A stretch of DNA of 64,000 nucleotides from NCBI RefSeq assembly GCF_019457535.1, contig NZ_CP080417.1, positions 3,782,001 to 3,846,000 on the forward strand, read 5' to 3'. The position numbers and the translations under genes are program-made. Source of the DNA: Shewanella halotolerans (lineage in GTDB: Bacteria; Pseudomonadota; Gammaproteobacteria; Enterobacterales; Shewanellaceae). Shown here piece after piece: positions 22,887-32,040 of the stretch. The notes under the pieces are model-generated. The model had not been told where the DNA came from and ran no database searches. It saw nothing but the letters and a program-made list of their open reading frames with translations. Position 1 is the stretch's first letter. Every line of letters begins with the position of its first letter.

Positions 22887-25800
22887 ATGTACAAGAGCAC
22901 TGTCGCCATCGCCATATTGAGCGCGATAGGATTGAGCGCCTGCGGCACAGACGAGCCGTATCAGGAGGTCAAGAAAGATGAGCGGATGATCGCCGTCAAA
23001 GACTTCAAAGATGCCACCACCAGCGGCGCCACGGGGGATCAACTTACCTCCTCGACCACCACCGGCGAGCTGGCCAGCAAGCAACCCGAGCGACTCTTTC
23101 TCTACACCCGCAGCCTGGGTGAAGTACCGCGCTACTCGGCCCCCATCCATGGTTTCTCTCAGGGAGAAGCCAAGCTGGTAACCCTGCGGATGACGGAAAA
23201 CGGCATCCAGCTGCGTCAGATCGACAGAGACAACATAGGTCTGGACCACGACTCGCGCTTCGATAACGAGTACAACAAGGCCCCAGTGTTGACCATTCCC
23301 GGCGACTACATCGACTTCCAGTGCCAGGAGGATAACTGGGGCGACTGTACCAACCGTGAGGAAGAGGTGACAGATCGCAACATCACCTGGGATCAGAAGA
23401 AGTTCTTCATTCCTAAGTTTGAAGGGGCGCAGATCGCCGAGGAGAACTACACGGATCTGGTCACCTTCAAGCAGTGCACCACAGAGACAGAGTCGGCCCA
23501 CCTGGTAAAAGATGGCAACTGGGAAGGCTATGAGATGGACTTGGCCAAGGGGGTGATCAACTTCGAGATCGAACACACCTATCAGGCCAATCCCGCCTGT
23601 TTCGGCAAGTTCTTCAAGGGCAGCTTCGACAACCTCTCCTTCACCACCACGGAATATATCTCTGTCGTGGCCTTGGATCAGTTGGCCAGCAAGGACTTTG
23701 TCACCATCCCTTATAGTGAGGATGAGAACGGCACCTTCGGCTTCTTCCGCACCCAGCATGAATACCGTGACGGCAACAATGCCGATGGTAAGGATGGCTA
23801 TGTGCGCCAGTACCTCAACCATTTCAACCCCAAGAAGGAGGCGATCACCTACTTCTTGAGTAACAACTTCTTCGAGCCAAAGAATCAGCCCTTCCTGGAC
23901 GCGGCCAAACAGAGCATTACCGCCATCAACATCCAGAACAAGCTGTTCGAAACCGGCCTGCCGGAGCTCAAGCTGGCCCAGGCCAACGAACGCAGACACG
24001 GAGACTTGCGCTACAGCAACATCACCCTATTCGACGAGCCGTTAGATAACGGCCTGGCCGGTTATGGCCCCTCTGCCGCCAACCCGCTCACCGGCGAGAT
24101 CGTCAGCGGCCGGGTAGACCAATACAGCGCCAACCTGCAACAGGGCTCGACCCGCTACTACCGCAGGGTGCAGCTGGACTACAACCGCGGCATGCTAGAC
24201 CCTAACTCAGTCAAAGATCTCACCGGGGTCGACTACACCCCATCACAGGAGGCGGTGGATCGCGCCAATCAGGTGGCGGCCAACAAGCTAATTGCCGAGC
24301 AGAACAGTCAGAGCCAAGATCCTATGGTGCAGCAACCGCGCACCGAGGCTCAGCCGCAGACCATCATCCCGGATCTCTCCACAGATGATGCCAGCAACGC
24401 CCCCTTCGAGGAGCTGGTCAATCAGCAGAACAAGACCGAAGCCTTCTGGGCCGAGCATAATCTGATGAGTGTGGATCAGGCCTTCGGCCTCACAGGCGGC
24501 GCCCTGCGCGAACTGCCTCGCGGCATTCAGGGCTATGAGATTGACTGGAAAGACACTCAATTCTGGGTCGATGGCATCATAGGCGGCAAGCTGAAGGATA
24601 TCGAGAAGATGTCCACCAGCTTCCAGGAGGATCTGGTGACTAAGCTGGCGGCTCAGGCCTTTGCCGGTACCCTCACCCATGAGCTGGGCCACACCCTTGG
24701 CCTGAGACACAACTTCGCCGGTAGCCGGGATCAGGCCAACTTCTTCAACGAAGAGGAGATCGCCAAGTTCAGCCAGGCCTTCAGCGAGGCGGGTTACCCG
24801 CATCTGACGGTCAAGGCCGATTTCTCCAGCCAGATGGACTATAACGCCGACCGTTTCGCCACCACCTTCCAGAAATACGATCTGGCGGCGCTGCGCTTCG
24901 GCTATGGTCGTCAGGTAGAGACCAAAGATGGCAGCCTGGTATCGCTGGAGGCGGCCGATGCCAAGCGCCGCGAGGAGCTACGCCAGGGCAATATCACGGG
25001 CGAGATCCAATATGGTGCCCTGCATCAGATAGGCAAAGAGCACGACCTGCGTTACTTCGCCTTCTGTACCGACGGTCATGTGACCCTCAACAGCAACTGT
25101 AACCGCTTCGACGCCGGCACCAACAACGACGACATAGTGCAGTACTATATCGACAGCTACCACGACAGCTATGACACCATGAACGTGCGTCACAACCGTC
25201 AGACCCTGTTCGAAGATCATATCCTGCCTTACACCATCAATCGTCTGCGAGGCTTCAGCGACATACGCCAGTTCGTCGAAGACACTGCCACGGTTGAGGA
25301 GCTATTTGCCTTCGATCAGAACGAGCTGGCCGAGTTCTGCCCAGGCCATGAGAACTACTGGTTCTGCGCCTCGCAAAGGGCGGTGGAAAAGGCGGCCGAT
25401 ACCTTCCTTACCGCGGCCGGTCTGAGCGACATCTACCTGCATGTCACCTATCGCATGAACAGCGATGACAGCCGCGCCCTGACCAAGGTGCACTCGCTGG
25501 AAGATATTCTGACTCGCCTCTATCGTCTCAATGCCGGCAAGCTAGATGAAGGCTTCGAGCTGGGTCAGATCATCACCGCCTACGAGCAAGCCCCTGAAAA
25601 ACTGAAAGAGCTGCTGCTCAAGGCCGATATCGTCGAGGCCTACCAGGACTTGCTCTATGCCGACGTCAGCGCCAACAAGGGACGCCTGCTCAACGGCGTC
25701 AAGGCCCCGGCATCGAGCCCGAACCATCCCTATGTCAACGAGCGCGACGTGCTGGGCATGTGGCCCGATAAACTGCTGGCGATGCGTCAGCTGCTGACCC

Positions 25801-26453
25801 GCAAGTCGCCTCGCAGCACCACGGGCCGCACCTACTACGCCCTGGTTGATTATCCTAAGGTGAAGGATCAGCTCGAAGGCATGCTGTGTCAGATGACGCT
25901 GGGCAACACGGTTCAGGAGATCAACCAGTACCTGACCAAGCCTGTGCTGAGCGACAGCTGTAAGGCAGTAGATGCCAAATACTATGTCAACGACGTCGAT
26001 TATGCCGACCAGCATATCGAGGCGCTTCCTAGCTACGCTACCTCTCTGGGACGCTACTTCGGCTTCCCCCAGAGCAGTTATGAGATGAAGGGTAAGAGCA
26101 ACCTGCTGCAGATGATGCTCAAGCAGGTAGTGCTGGCATCGCGCGACAGCGATTATCGTGGCGAAGAGAAGGCCAGAGTGTGGCGCGAGTATGTGGGCAT
26201 TCATCTTGCCAGCGACGCCGTTGCCGCCAGCAAGCAGATCAGCCTACAGGGCAAAAACTATGTGGCGACCGAAGAGAACCAGCTGGCTCTCATGCTAATC
26301 GACCAGATAGACACGCTCAAGGCACTCATCGCCAGCTCACCCGAGCTGATGAAGCATCAGATGAACAGCAAGGGTGAGACCTTTCAGCAATTGGTGGTTG
26401 ACCCCATCATCGCCCGCGATGAGCGAGTGATCACTTACCTGCCAGTGCTCTAA
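22887..26453 (+). CDS. Lipoprotein zinc metalloprotease (zincin, DUF4953-like), 1188 aa
   Basis: The N-terminus ends in a lipobox (LSAC, Cys19), so the protein is anchored in the outer membrane. The catalytic motif HELGHTLGLRH gives His598, Glu599, His602 and His608, an HExxHxxxxxH zincin (metzincin-like) site, followed by a typical LRHNF block. Flanking domains are large. This matches the family annotated as zinc-dependent metalloprotease with DUF5117/DUF4953 regions, found in marine gammaproteobacteria and Bacteroidetes. The upstream barrel gene lies 37 bp away. The substrate is unknown; a surface protein-degrading role is likely. A GAGAGG site precedes the ATG and a terminator follows at 26481. 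Confidence 0.88.
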   Translation: MYKSTVAIAILSAIGLSACGTDEPYQEVKKDERMIAVKDFKDATTSGATGDQLTSSTTTGELASKQPERLFLYTRSLGEVPRYSAPIHGFSQGEAKLVTLRMTENGIQLRQIDRDNIGLDHDSRFDNEYNKAPVLTIPGDYIDFQCQEDNWGDCTNREEEVTDRNITWDQKKFFIPKFEGAQIAEENYTDLVTFKQCTTETESAHLVKDGNWEGYEMDLAKGVINFEIEHTYQANPACFGKFFKGSFDNLSFTTTEYISVVALDQLASKDFVTIPYSEDENGTFGFFRTQHEYRDGNNADGKDGYVRQYLNHFNPKKEAITYFLSNNFFEPKNQPFLDAAKQSITAINIQNKLFETGLPELKLAQANERRHGDLRYSNITLFDEPLDNGLAGYGPSAANPLTGEIVSGRVDQYSANLQQGSTRYYRRVQLDYNRGMLDPNSVKDLTGVDYTPSQEAVDRANQVAANKLIAEQNSQSQDPMVQQPRTEAQPQTIIPDLSTDDASNAPFEELVNQQNKTEAFWAEHNLMSVDQAFGLTGGALRELPRGIQGYEIDWKDTQFWVDGIIGGKLKDIEKMSTSFQEDLVTKLAAQAFAGTLTHELGHTLGLRHNFAGSRDQANFFNEEEIAKFSQAFSEAGYPHLTVKADFSSQMDYNADRFATTFQKYDLAALRFGYGRQVETKDGSLVSLEAADAKRREELRQGNITGEIQYGALHQIGKEHDLRYFAFCTDGHVTLNSNCNRFDAGTNNDDIVQYYIDSYHDSYDTMNVRHNRQTLFEDHILPYTINRLRGFSDIRQFVEDTATVEELFAFDQNELAEFCPGHENYWFCASQRAVEKAADTFLTAAGLSDIYLHVTYRMNSDDSRALTKVHSLEDILTRLYRLNAGKLDEGFELGQIITAYEQAPEKLKELLLKADIVEAYQDLLYADVSANKGRLLNGVKAPASSPNHPYVNERDVLGMWPDKLLAMRQLLTRKSPRSTTGRTYYALVDYPKVKDQLEGMLCQMTLGNTVQEINQYLTKPVLSDSCKAVDAKYYVNDVDYADQHIEALPSYATSLGRYFGFPQSSYEMKGKSNLLQMMLKQVVLASRDSDYRGEEKARVWREYVGIHLASDAVAASKQISLQGKNYVATEENQLALMLIDQIDTLKALIASSPELMKHQMNSKGETFQQLVVDPIIARDERVITYLPVL

Positions 26454-26480
26454 GACTGCGGATATCGTTCAGCAATAGAA

Positions 26481-26508
26481 AAAGAAGCCGCTCGTCGGCT
26501 TCTTTTTT
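26481..26508 (+). terminator. Rho-independent terminator after the zincin gene
   Basis: The stem aaagaagccg/cggcttcttt with loop ctcgt is followed by a T run. Confidence 0.85.
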
Positions 26509-26712
26509 GCTTTAGGGCTAATGAGTTAGCCATGAATCTTAACAAGTGAATTCTCGTTAAGTTTCGCCCTCCATCTCCCGAATCTTTACCTAGCTAGCGC
26601 CATGCCTGGGATGCAACATCTGTAGCAAAATGTATCATCTTGTTTAGACAGTTGTTTCACTACCCAATAATGGTTAACTTATGCCTGACAAATGTAAAGG
26701 AGAGCCCCCTCG

Positions 26713-27756
26713 ATGGAGCCCGATGAGCAGCCATCTAATCAGTTAGCCAACACAGAGCCATCGGCAGAGAAAAGTGCCGAGCCAACGGCGGACCTGATCG
26801 CCGAGCTAAAAGCCGAAAATGCGGCGCTCAGACGCGAGAACGCCAAGTTAACGCTGCTCAACGATCGCGCCGAAGAGAAACTCTTTGCCGCACTCGATGG
26901 CAACCGTCTCTGCCTGTGGGAGCAACATATTCCCAGCGGCAACCTGACCATCTTCAACATGCGGTGGGGCGAACTGCTGGGCTTTAGTCGCGAAGAGCTG
27001 GCGGCCCATGTGGACAGCTGGAAACAGAATCTGCATCCGGAGGATAAGGAGTGGGTGATCAAGGCCTTCGAAGATCATGTAGAGGGCAAGTCAGACTACT
27101 ATCAGGCGGTGCACCGGATGATCCACAAGGATGGCTCGGTCACCTGGGTGTCCGATCGTGGCCGTATCGTCGAGCGCAAGCCGGATGGTACGCCGCTACG
27201 CATGATGGGGACTCACATGGATATCACCCAGGAGAAACGCTACGAACAGGAGCTGTCTGAGCTGGCCCACTGCGACCCTCTCACCAATCTGAGCAATCGT
27301 AAGGCGATCACCCTGGCATTTGAGGAGCTGTATCAGCGAGACTCGGGCAGCATCTTCTTCATCGATCTCGATGGCTTTAAGGAGCTCAACGACAAGCTGG
27401 GCCACAAGTTTGGCGACCATCTCTTGGTCCATGTGGCCGACACCCTCAGGGGCGTCATAGGCACTCAGGCCCAGATCGCTCGTCTCGGCGGCGATGAGTT
27501 TTTGATTCTGCACCCAAGCCAAGACCAGAACCTACTGAGTGAGCGGGCCCAGTCGCTGTTGGATGTCTATCGTCAGGCGATCATCTTAGAAGGCACAGAG
27601 GTCAAACTCGGCCTGAGTATCGGCATCTACTGCTTCACCCCAAGTGATGACTTTGCCAGCGCCTGCGAATTTGCCGACGCCGCCATGTACCGGGTCAAGG
27701 CCCAGGGCAAACACGACTACCAGTTCTGGCAGGCCGAGCAAGCGGCCGAGGGCTAA
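26713..27756 (+). CDS. PAS-GGDEF diguanylate cyclase, 347 aa
   Basis: An N-terminal coiled coil (residues 25-55) is followed by a PAS fold (about 60-170, ending with the PAC motif RMMGTHMDITQEK) and a GGDEF domain (about 180-340). GGDEF is intact at residues 259-263, with DPLTNLSNRKA upstream. The protein should make cyclic di-GMP in the cytosol and has no membrane segment. The allosteric I-site position five residues before GGDEF lacks RxxD, so product inhibition by that route is not expected. The PAS signal is unknown. The gene stands alone with a GGAGAG site. Confidence 0.9.
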   Translation: MEPDEQPSNQLANTEPSAEKSAEPTADLIAELKAENAALRRENAKLTLLNDRAEEKLFAALDGNRLCLWEQHIPSGNLTIFNMRWGELLGFSREELAAHVDSWKQNLHPEDKEWVIKAFEDHVEGKSDYYQAVHRMIHKDGSVTWVSDRGRIVERKPDGTPLRMMGTHMDITQEKRYEQELSELAHCDPLTNLSNRKAITLAFEELYQRDSGSIFFIDLDGFKELNDKLGHKFGDHLLVHVADTLRGVIGTQAQIARLGGDEFLILHPSQDQNLLSERAQSLLDVYRQAIILEGTEVKLGLSIGIYCFTPSDDFASACEFADAAMYRVKAQGKHDYQFWQAEQAAEG

Positions 27757-27770
27757 CCGCTATACTCACC

Positions 27771-27841
27771 TGAGAATTGAACTCACCCGAAGATTTTACT
27801 TACCCTAAGATTTAACTTATCTGAATATTTAACTTACCTAA
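27771..27841. repeat. Degenerate tandem repeat downstream of the ABC ATPase gene
   Basis: About four imperfect ~17-bp units of the form aagatttaacttaccct lie between the convergent GGDEF and ATPase genes, reaching the ATPase stop codon. Confidence 0.6.
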
Positions 27842-28559
27842 GCACCTTGCTCAAGAACGCCTGGGTACGCGGTTCCTGGGGCTGACCGAACAGCAGCGAA
27901 GGCACATTGCTCTCCACCACATAGCCGCCATCCATGAAGATCACCCGGTCGGAGACATCCTTGGCAAAGCCCATCTCGTGGGTGACGATCACCATGGTCA
28001 TTCCCGCTTGGGCCAGCTGCTTCATCACATCCAGCACGTCGCCCACCATCTCAGGGTCCAGCGCCGAGGTGGGCTCGTCAAATAGCATAAGCTCAGGCTT
28101 CATCGCCAGGGCGCGGGCGATGGCGACCCTCTGTTTCTGTCCGCCTGACAGGCTGGCGGGATAGGCGCTCGCCTTGTCGCTCAGCCCCACCTGCTCCAGC
28201 AGGCGCATCGCCTCGCTATCGGCCTCGGCCTGAGTCATCAAGCCCAGTTTCACCGGTGCCAGGGTGATGTTTTGCTGCACCGTCTTATGGGGGAAGAGGT
28301 TAAAGTTTTGAAACACCATACCCACCTTCTGCCGCAGCTTGTCGATGCAGGCATCTGGCGCGGTGATCGACTGACCATCGATCACTATCTCCCCCTGAGT
28401 GGGTTGTTCCAGCAGATTGATGCAGCGCAGGAAGGTACTCTTGCCGCTACCGCTGGGGCCGATGACGCTGACCACCTCACCCCGGGCGATCGATTCATCG
28501 ATCCCCTTGAGCACCTGGTTGTCGCCGAAATATTTATGCAGATTGCTAATCTTAATCAC
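27834..28559 (-). CDS. Polar amino acid ABC transporter, ATP-binding subunit, 241 aa
   Basis: Walker A (GPSGSGKST), signature (LSGGQKQR) and Walker B (LMLFDEP) motifs are complete; the length and the DVMKQLAQAGMTMVIVTHEMGF block are those of the GlnQ/HisP family. The preferred start is GTG at 28557-28559, overlapping the permease stop codon; a TTG seven codons earlier is less likely. Third gene of the operon binding protein, permease, ATPase (29967 to 27834). The substrate cannot be named from sequence; arginine, glutamine or another polar amino acid is possible. Confidence 0.9.
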   Translation of the reverse strand: MIKISNLHKYFGDNQVLKGIDESIARGEVVSVIGPSGSGKSTFLRCINLLEQPTQGEIVIDGQSITAPDACIDKLRQKVGMVFQNFNLFPHKTVQQNITLAPVKLGLMTQAEADSEAMRLLEQVGLSDKASAYPASLSGGQKQRVAIARALAMKPELMLFDEPTSALDPEMVGDVLDVMKQLAQAGMTMVIVTHEMGFAKDVSDRVIFMDGGYVVESNVPSLLFGQPQEPRTQAFLSKVLR

Positions 28560-29232
28560 TTTGCTTAAGCCTCTTCTCAAACTTCGACAACATAAAGGTG
28601 AAGCTATAGGTCAACGCCAGGTAGATGAGTGCACAGGTAAACAGGGGCACGCTGTCTTCGAAGGTGCGGCTACGGATGATCTCACCCGAGCGCATCAGAT
28701 CCACGCCGCCGATGAAGCCTATCACCGCAGTCTCTTTCAAGAGCACGATAAACTCGTTACCCAGGGCAGGAAGAATGTTCTTGATCGCCTGGGGCAGGAT
28801 CACCTCCTTCATGGTCACCGCCTGCGACAGGCCGAGGGAGCGCGCCGCCTCCGTCTGCCCCTTATCCACCGCCTGTATGCCGGCGCGAATGATCTCAGAG
28901 ATGTAGGCACCGCTGTTGAGGCCGAAGGCAATGATGGCCGCGCTCACCTTGTCCACATCCCAGGTAGCCAGCACGATAAAGTAGAGGATCACCAGCTGCA
29001 CCACCACTGGGGTGCCGCGTATCACGCCCACATAGAGGTTGGCCGGCCAGCGCAGATACCAGCGGCTCGACATCTTCATCAATGTGGTGGCTACACCCAG
29101 TATGGCCCCCAAGATCATGGCGAACAGGGTCACGATCAGCGTCACCTTTAAGCCATTGAGGATCAGGTAGATACCTATGAGTCCATCTTCACCTATGGGC
29201 GTAAACAGCGAGGAATTAATTGCATCTAACAT
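28552..29232 (-). CDS. Polar amino acid ABC transporter, permease subunit, 226 aa
   Basis: A HisM/GlnP-type inner-membrane permease of five helices. The EAA loop is present (EAARSLGLSQAVTMKEVILPQAIKNILPALGNEF, with the conserved G), which docks on the ATPase. It overlaps the ATPase start by several bases and begins 6 bases after the binding-protein stop, so the three are clearly one operon. Only one permease gene is present, implying a homodimeric channel, as in GlnHPQ. Confidence 0.9.
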   Translation of the reverse strand: MLDAINSSLFTPIGEDGLIGIYLILNGLKVTLIVTLFAMILGAILGVATTLMKMSSRWYLRWPANLYVGVIRGTPVVVQLVILYFIVLATWDVDKVSAAIIAFGLNSGAYISEIIRAGIQAVDKGQTEAARSLGLSQAVTMKEVILPQAIKNILPALGNEFIVLLKETAVIGFIGGVDLMRSGEIIRSRTFEDSVPLFTCALIYLALTYSFTFMLSKFEKRLKQSD

Positions 29233-29238
29233 GGCGGC

Positions 29239-29967
29239 CTACTTCATGTGTTTGGCGAGCAGGGCGTCGTATTCACCATTCTGCTTCATGGTCGCCAGCG
29301 TCTTGTTGATGCTGGACAGCAGTTCGGGCTGGCTTTTGGCCACGGCGAAACCATAAAACTCTGGGGGGAAGTCCAGGCTGATAAGCTTAAGCTCAGGGTT
29401 CTTGGCCAGGTAGTTGGCGGCCGGCTCGCTGTCGAACAGCACGAGATCCACCTTGCCGTTCTTCAGCTCCATGATCGCCTCGAAACCGGTATTGAAGGCG
29501 GTCACCGACTGGGTGTACTTCTTGGCCATCATGTCGGCGGTTGAGCCCAGCTGCACCGCGAAGTGTTTACCGGCGAGATCCGCCAGGCTGTGGATGCTTT
29601 CATCCTGCTTATTAACCAAGACCACCTGAGTCGCCTCGTAGTAGGGGTCGGAGAAGTCGACGCTGGCCTGACGCTCTGGAGTGATGGTCATGCCCGAGGC
29701 GATCATATCTATCTTGCCGGCGTTGAGGGCCACTATCAGCGAGTCGAACTTCATGTTCTCCACCTTGAGCGTCTTACCCGCATCCTCGGCCACCTTGCGG
29801 GCCAGATCGATATCGAACCCCATCACCTGATCGCCGCTGACACCGCCCACATATTCAAAGGGCGGAAAGGCGGCATTGGTGCCTACCACCAGATAATCTT
29901 TCTCTTTGCCACAGCCACTCAGCAGCAACAGGGCCGTAAAACCGGCTAACAGGATAGATTTGTTCAT
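29239..29967 (-). CDS. Amino acid ABC transporter substrate-binding lipoprotein, 242 aa
   Basis: A lipoprotein signal with LLLLSGC (Cys19) is followed by a family-3 solute-binding fold. The signature GFDIDLARKVAEDAGK and the block MIASGMTITPERQASVDFSDPY are typical for periplasmic polar amino acid receptors. Being lipidated, it stays tethered to the inner or outer membrane. First gene of the operon; the promoter lies in the 29968-30374 gap. Substrate not assignable. Confidence 0.92.
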   Translation of the reverse strand: MNKSILLAGFTALLLLSGCGKEKDYLVVGTNAAFPPFEYVGGVSGDQVMGFDIDLARKVAEDAGKTLKVENMKFDSLIVALNAGKIDMIASGMTITPERQASVDFSDPYYEATQVVLVNKQDESIHSLADLAGKHFAVQLGSTADMMAKKYTQSVTAFNTGFEAIMELKNGKVDLVLFDSEPAANYLAKNPELKLISLDFPPEFYGFAVAKSQPELLSSINKTLATMKQNGEYDALLAKHMK

Positions 29968-30374
29968 TATTTACTCTCTTACCACGAATATTCGCTCAAT
30001 TGGCCACGACTATAGGCAGCCCGACTCACACAGTCAATACTTATGCGATAAAAATGACTATTTAATCAATTTGTTTGCTTTTTATTAACATAAACTTGCC
30101 TATTAGTCAGTGTAGCTCGGCCAGCCCAAAGCGGCGCCAAGCCAAACTTGCAGACTTGCACCAATGCAAGCCATGGCGGCACCAAGTTGGTGAGCCCTGT
30201 GCCCGATGTCACACTTGTCAGACGCAATCAAAAACCATTAATAACCATAAAAATCAATTGATTAACAACATTTGAAAAAGTTGGCACAATACTTACATAT
30301 TACTTTGTAGGTAGTCATTGGGGCGGGCTGAATTGCCAGAGATAAATGAGGTACCACCCTATAAGGAGTTGTAG
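29968..30374. other. Divergent intergenic region with a possible sigma-54-like promoter
   Basis: The binding-protein gene reads left and a small ORF/HTH pair reads right. At 30281-30296 the sequence TTGGCAC-aatac-TTAC resembles a sigma-54 -24/-12 element (TGGCAC-N5-TTGC) with one mismatch in the -12 part. Frames around 30075-30275 look spurious. Confidence 0.35.
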
Positions 30375-30461
30375 ATGAAACCTTGGTTAATGGCGGTCAG
30401 CCGCTTCGAAGATTGGCAGTTTATCTTTCACCTCGGCATCAGCCAGTGGGATGTCGAATAG
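30375..30461 (+). CDS. Possible 28-residue small protein ahead of the HTH gene
   Basis: ATG follows a strong AAGGAG site. The 28-codon frame begins MKPWLMAVSRF, is rich in Trp/Phe and ends 34 bases before the next gene. The next gene has a near-identical ribosome binding context (ataaggagt). It may be a leader peptide or a real small protein; there is no homologue I recognise. Confidence 0.35.
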   Translation: MKPWLMAVSRFEDWQFIFHLGISQWDVE

Positions 30462-30495
30462 GCTAACACGCGGATTCATCCATAAGGAGTCACAG

Positions 30496-30741
30496 ATGAG
30501 TACAGTATCTAAGAGTATCACGCCTAAGATGGCAGAGCGGATCGTCGCCGAAGTCAAAGGGAACAACTGCCTGTTATCGGATGTCGCCAAACAGTTTGGC
30601 GTCTCCACCAAGACGGTCTACCAACTGGTTCGCCAGAGTGAGCAGCAAGGCGGGCGCGTGGGCGTGCTGCGCGCCGAGATCGACCGACTCACTATGCAAC
30701 TCAATCAGCTCATGCGTGAACTCAAGCTTATCCAAGGATAA
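30496..30741 (+). CDS. Small helix-turn-helix protein, 81 aa
   Basis: The start is ATG at 30496 (MSTVSKSITPKM), with AAGGAG upstream; the frame is open further but without a site. Residues about 14-50 form a helix-turn-helix of the transposase/resolvase-like type (AERIVAEVKGNN.LLSDVAKQFGVSTKTVYQLVRQ). The C-terminus is a short coiled coil (EIDRLTMQLNQLMRELKLI), likely for dimerisation. It could be a DNA-binding regulator or a relic of an IS3-type OrfA; no IS ends or second ORF are visible, so a stand-alone regulator is favoured. Confidence 0.65.
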   Translation: MSTVSKSITPKMAERIVAEVKGNNCLLSDVAKQFGVSTKTVYQLVRQSEQQGGRVGVLRAEIDRLTMQLNQLMRELKLIQG

Positions 30742-31151
30742 GCCTATTCACCAAGAGCTAAGTCGATTCGCCAATGGCTAGGGAAGGCAAGATAACAAGA
30801 TGGAAACAGAATAAGTGGTCTGCAGGAAGCATGTGATTTCAGGTTAGAGGGCAGCAAACATAATAGCCTAAGTCGAGGGCCAGAGACCGACGACGGGCCT
30901 GAATCGCAAAACCATTTAAAAAGAGGTGTTTTACAGGTGGCACCTCTAGCGCTCCCCCAAAGGCGCTTTCGCCTGGTGATAGGCAGGATGCTCTATCACC
31001 AGGTTTTTTCTTTTGGGAGAAGCCCCTCTCCGACAGCCCCAAAAAAATTTTCAGTTTATTTAACCCCTTTTCAGAGATCCTGCGTCTATATGCTCAAACA
31101 ACCGATACCTATCTACTGATTTGTCACTATTACGTGCGTTTGGAGTATTCG
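30742..31151 (+). other. Intergenic stretch with a possible small RNA ending in a terminator
   Basis: Between the HTH gene and the SIMPL gene lie three hairpins in a row (agaggtg/cacctct near 30920-30947; agcgc.../ggcgct near 30948-30967; then the terminator at 30971-31007). There is no open frame. This could be a small RNA of roughly 100-150 nt, or the 5' leader of the SIMPL gene ending in attenuation. No known riboswitch class is recognised. Confidence 0.35.
30971..31009 (+). terminator. Rho-independent terminator
   Basis: cctggtgatag and ctatcaccagg form an 11-bp stem, followed by tttttt. Confidence 0.8.
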
Positions 31152-31868
31152 ATGAAAAAGACCCTGATTGCCACCCTATTTGGTTCATTGGTTTTCACCG
31201 GCAGCCTGCTTGCTTTACCTAACGCGGCCGCCGCAGAGCTAAACTTCCCCCATATCGAAACCGTCGGCACCAGCGAACTGGTCGTCAAGGCCGACATGGC
31301 CGAGCTAACCGTCGAGGTGGTGACTAAGGCCGACAATCCAGCCAAGGCCAAGGCGGGATCAGACAAGGCGGTCAGCGACTTCCTAGCCAGGTTAGCCAAG
31401 GCGGGGATCGCACGCGAGGATGTTCAGAGCGCCAACCTGAATCTGCGTCCCGACTATCTGTACGACCCTGAAACGCGCACCAACAAGGAGATTGGCTACC
31501 TCGCCAGTCGCCAGGTGGTGGTCACCCTAAGGGCACTGGACAAGCTCAACGACCTGCTCGACAGCGCGTTGCAGCAAGGGATCAACCGCATCCATCAGAT
31601 CAACTTCAAATCCAGCAAGGAAGCCGAGATGATTGAACAGGCCAGGCTGATGGCGATCAAGGACGCCAAGCAGAAGGCCGCCGCCCTGGCCGAAGGCTTC
31701 GGTGAGCGTCTGGATGGTGTATGGGAGATCCGCTATCAGGCTCAGGGGGCGGTGCGCCCCATGGTGTATAAGATGAGTGCCGCAGCCCGTGGTGATGTGG
31801 CCGAGAGTTATCAGGAGGCCCAGACCAGCATCAGCGATCGTGTCGAGGTGATCTACCGCCTCAAGTAA
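31152..31868 (+). CDS. SIMPL/DUF541-domain periplasmic protein, 238 aa
   Basis: The start is ATG at 31152 (MKKTLIATLFGS) with GGAG eight bases before. The signal peptide runs to about residue 28 (AAA/E). The mature protein starts LNFPHIETVGTSELVVKADMAELTVEV, the SIMPL (DUF541) opening, and ends with the beta-strand SISDRVEVIYRLK, typical of the family (E. coli YggE-like). These are periplasmic proteins of unclear function, linked to oxidative stress in E. coli. The gene is monocistronic, with a terminator downstream. Confidence 0.85.
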   Translation: MKKTLIATLFGSLVFTGSLLALPNAAAAELNFPHIETVGTSELVVKADMAELTVEVVTKADNPAKAKAGSDKAVSDFLARLAKAGIAREDVQSANLNLRPDYLYDPETRTNKEIGYLASRQVVVTLRALDKLNDLLDSALQQGINRIHQINFKSSKEAEMIEQARLMAIKDAKQKAAALAEGFGERLDGVWEIRYQAQGAVRPMVYKMSAAARGDVAESYQEAQTSISDRVEVIYRLK

Positions 31869-31957
31869 TGGCTCATAGAAGACTTAGTCCATACCAGCTT
31901 AAGTCCAAGCAAGACATGGCTCATACAAGACATGGTCCATACAAGGCTTAGACCTTC

Positions 31958-31987
31958 AGGCCCGCTGGCTGACACCGGCGGGCTTTT
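31958..31987 (+). terminator. Rho-independent terminator after the SIMPL gene
   Basis: gcccgc ... gcgggc stem with TTTT. Just before it, imperfect repeats of the type catggctcatacaaga occur. Confidence 0.7.
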
Positions 31988-32040
31988 ACATGTGTTATGC
32001 TCAGCTAACTCCCAGTAACTGAGCCTTATCCGCTATCGTC

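Noticed and set aside
22884..23999. Long minus-strand frame opposite the zincin gene
   Set aside because: Shadow frame; the plus-strand protein has a lipobox and a complete zinc motif.
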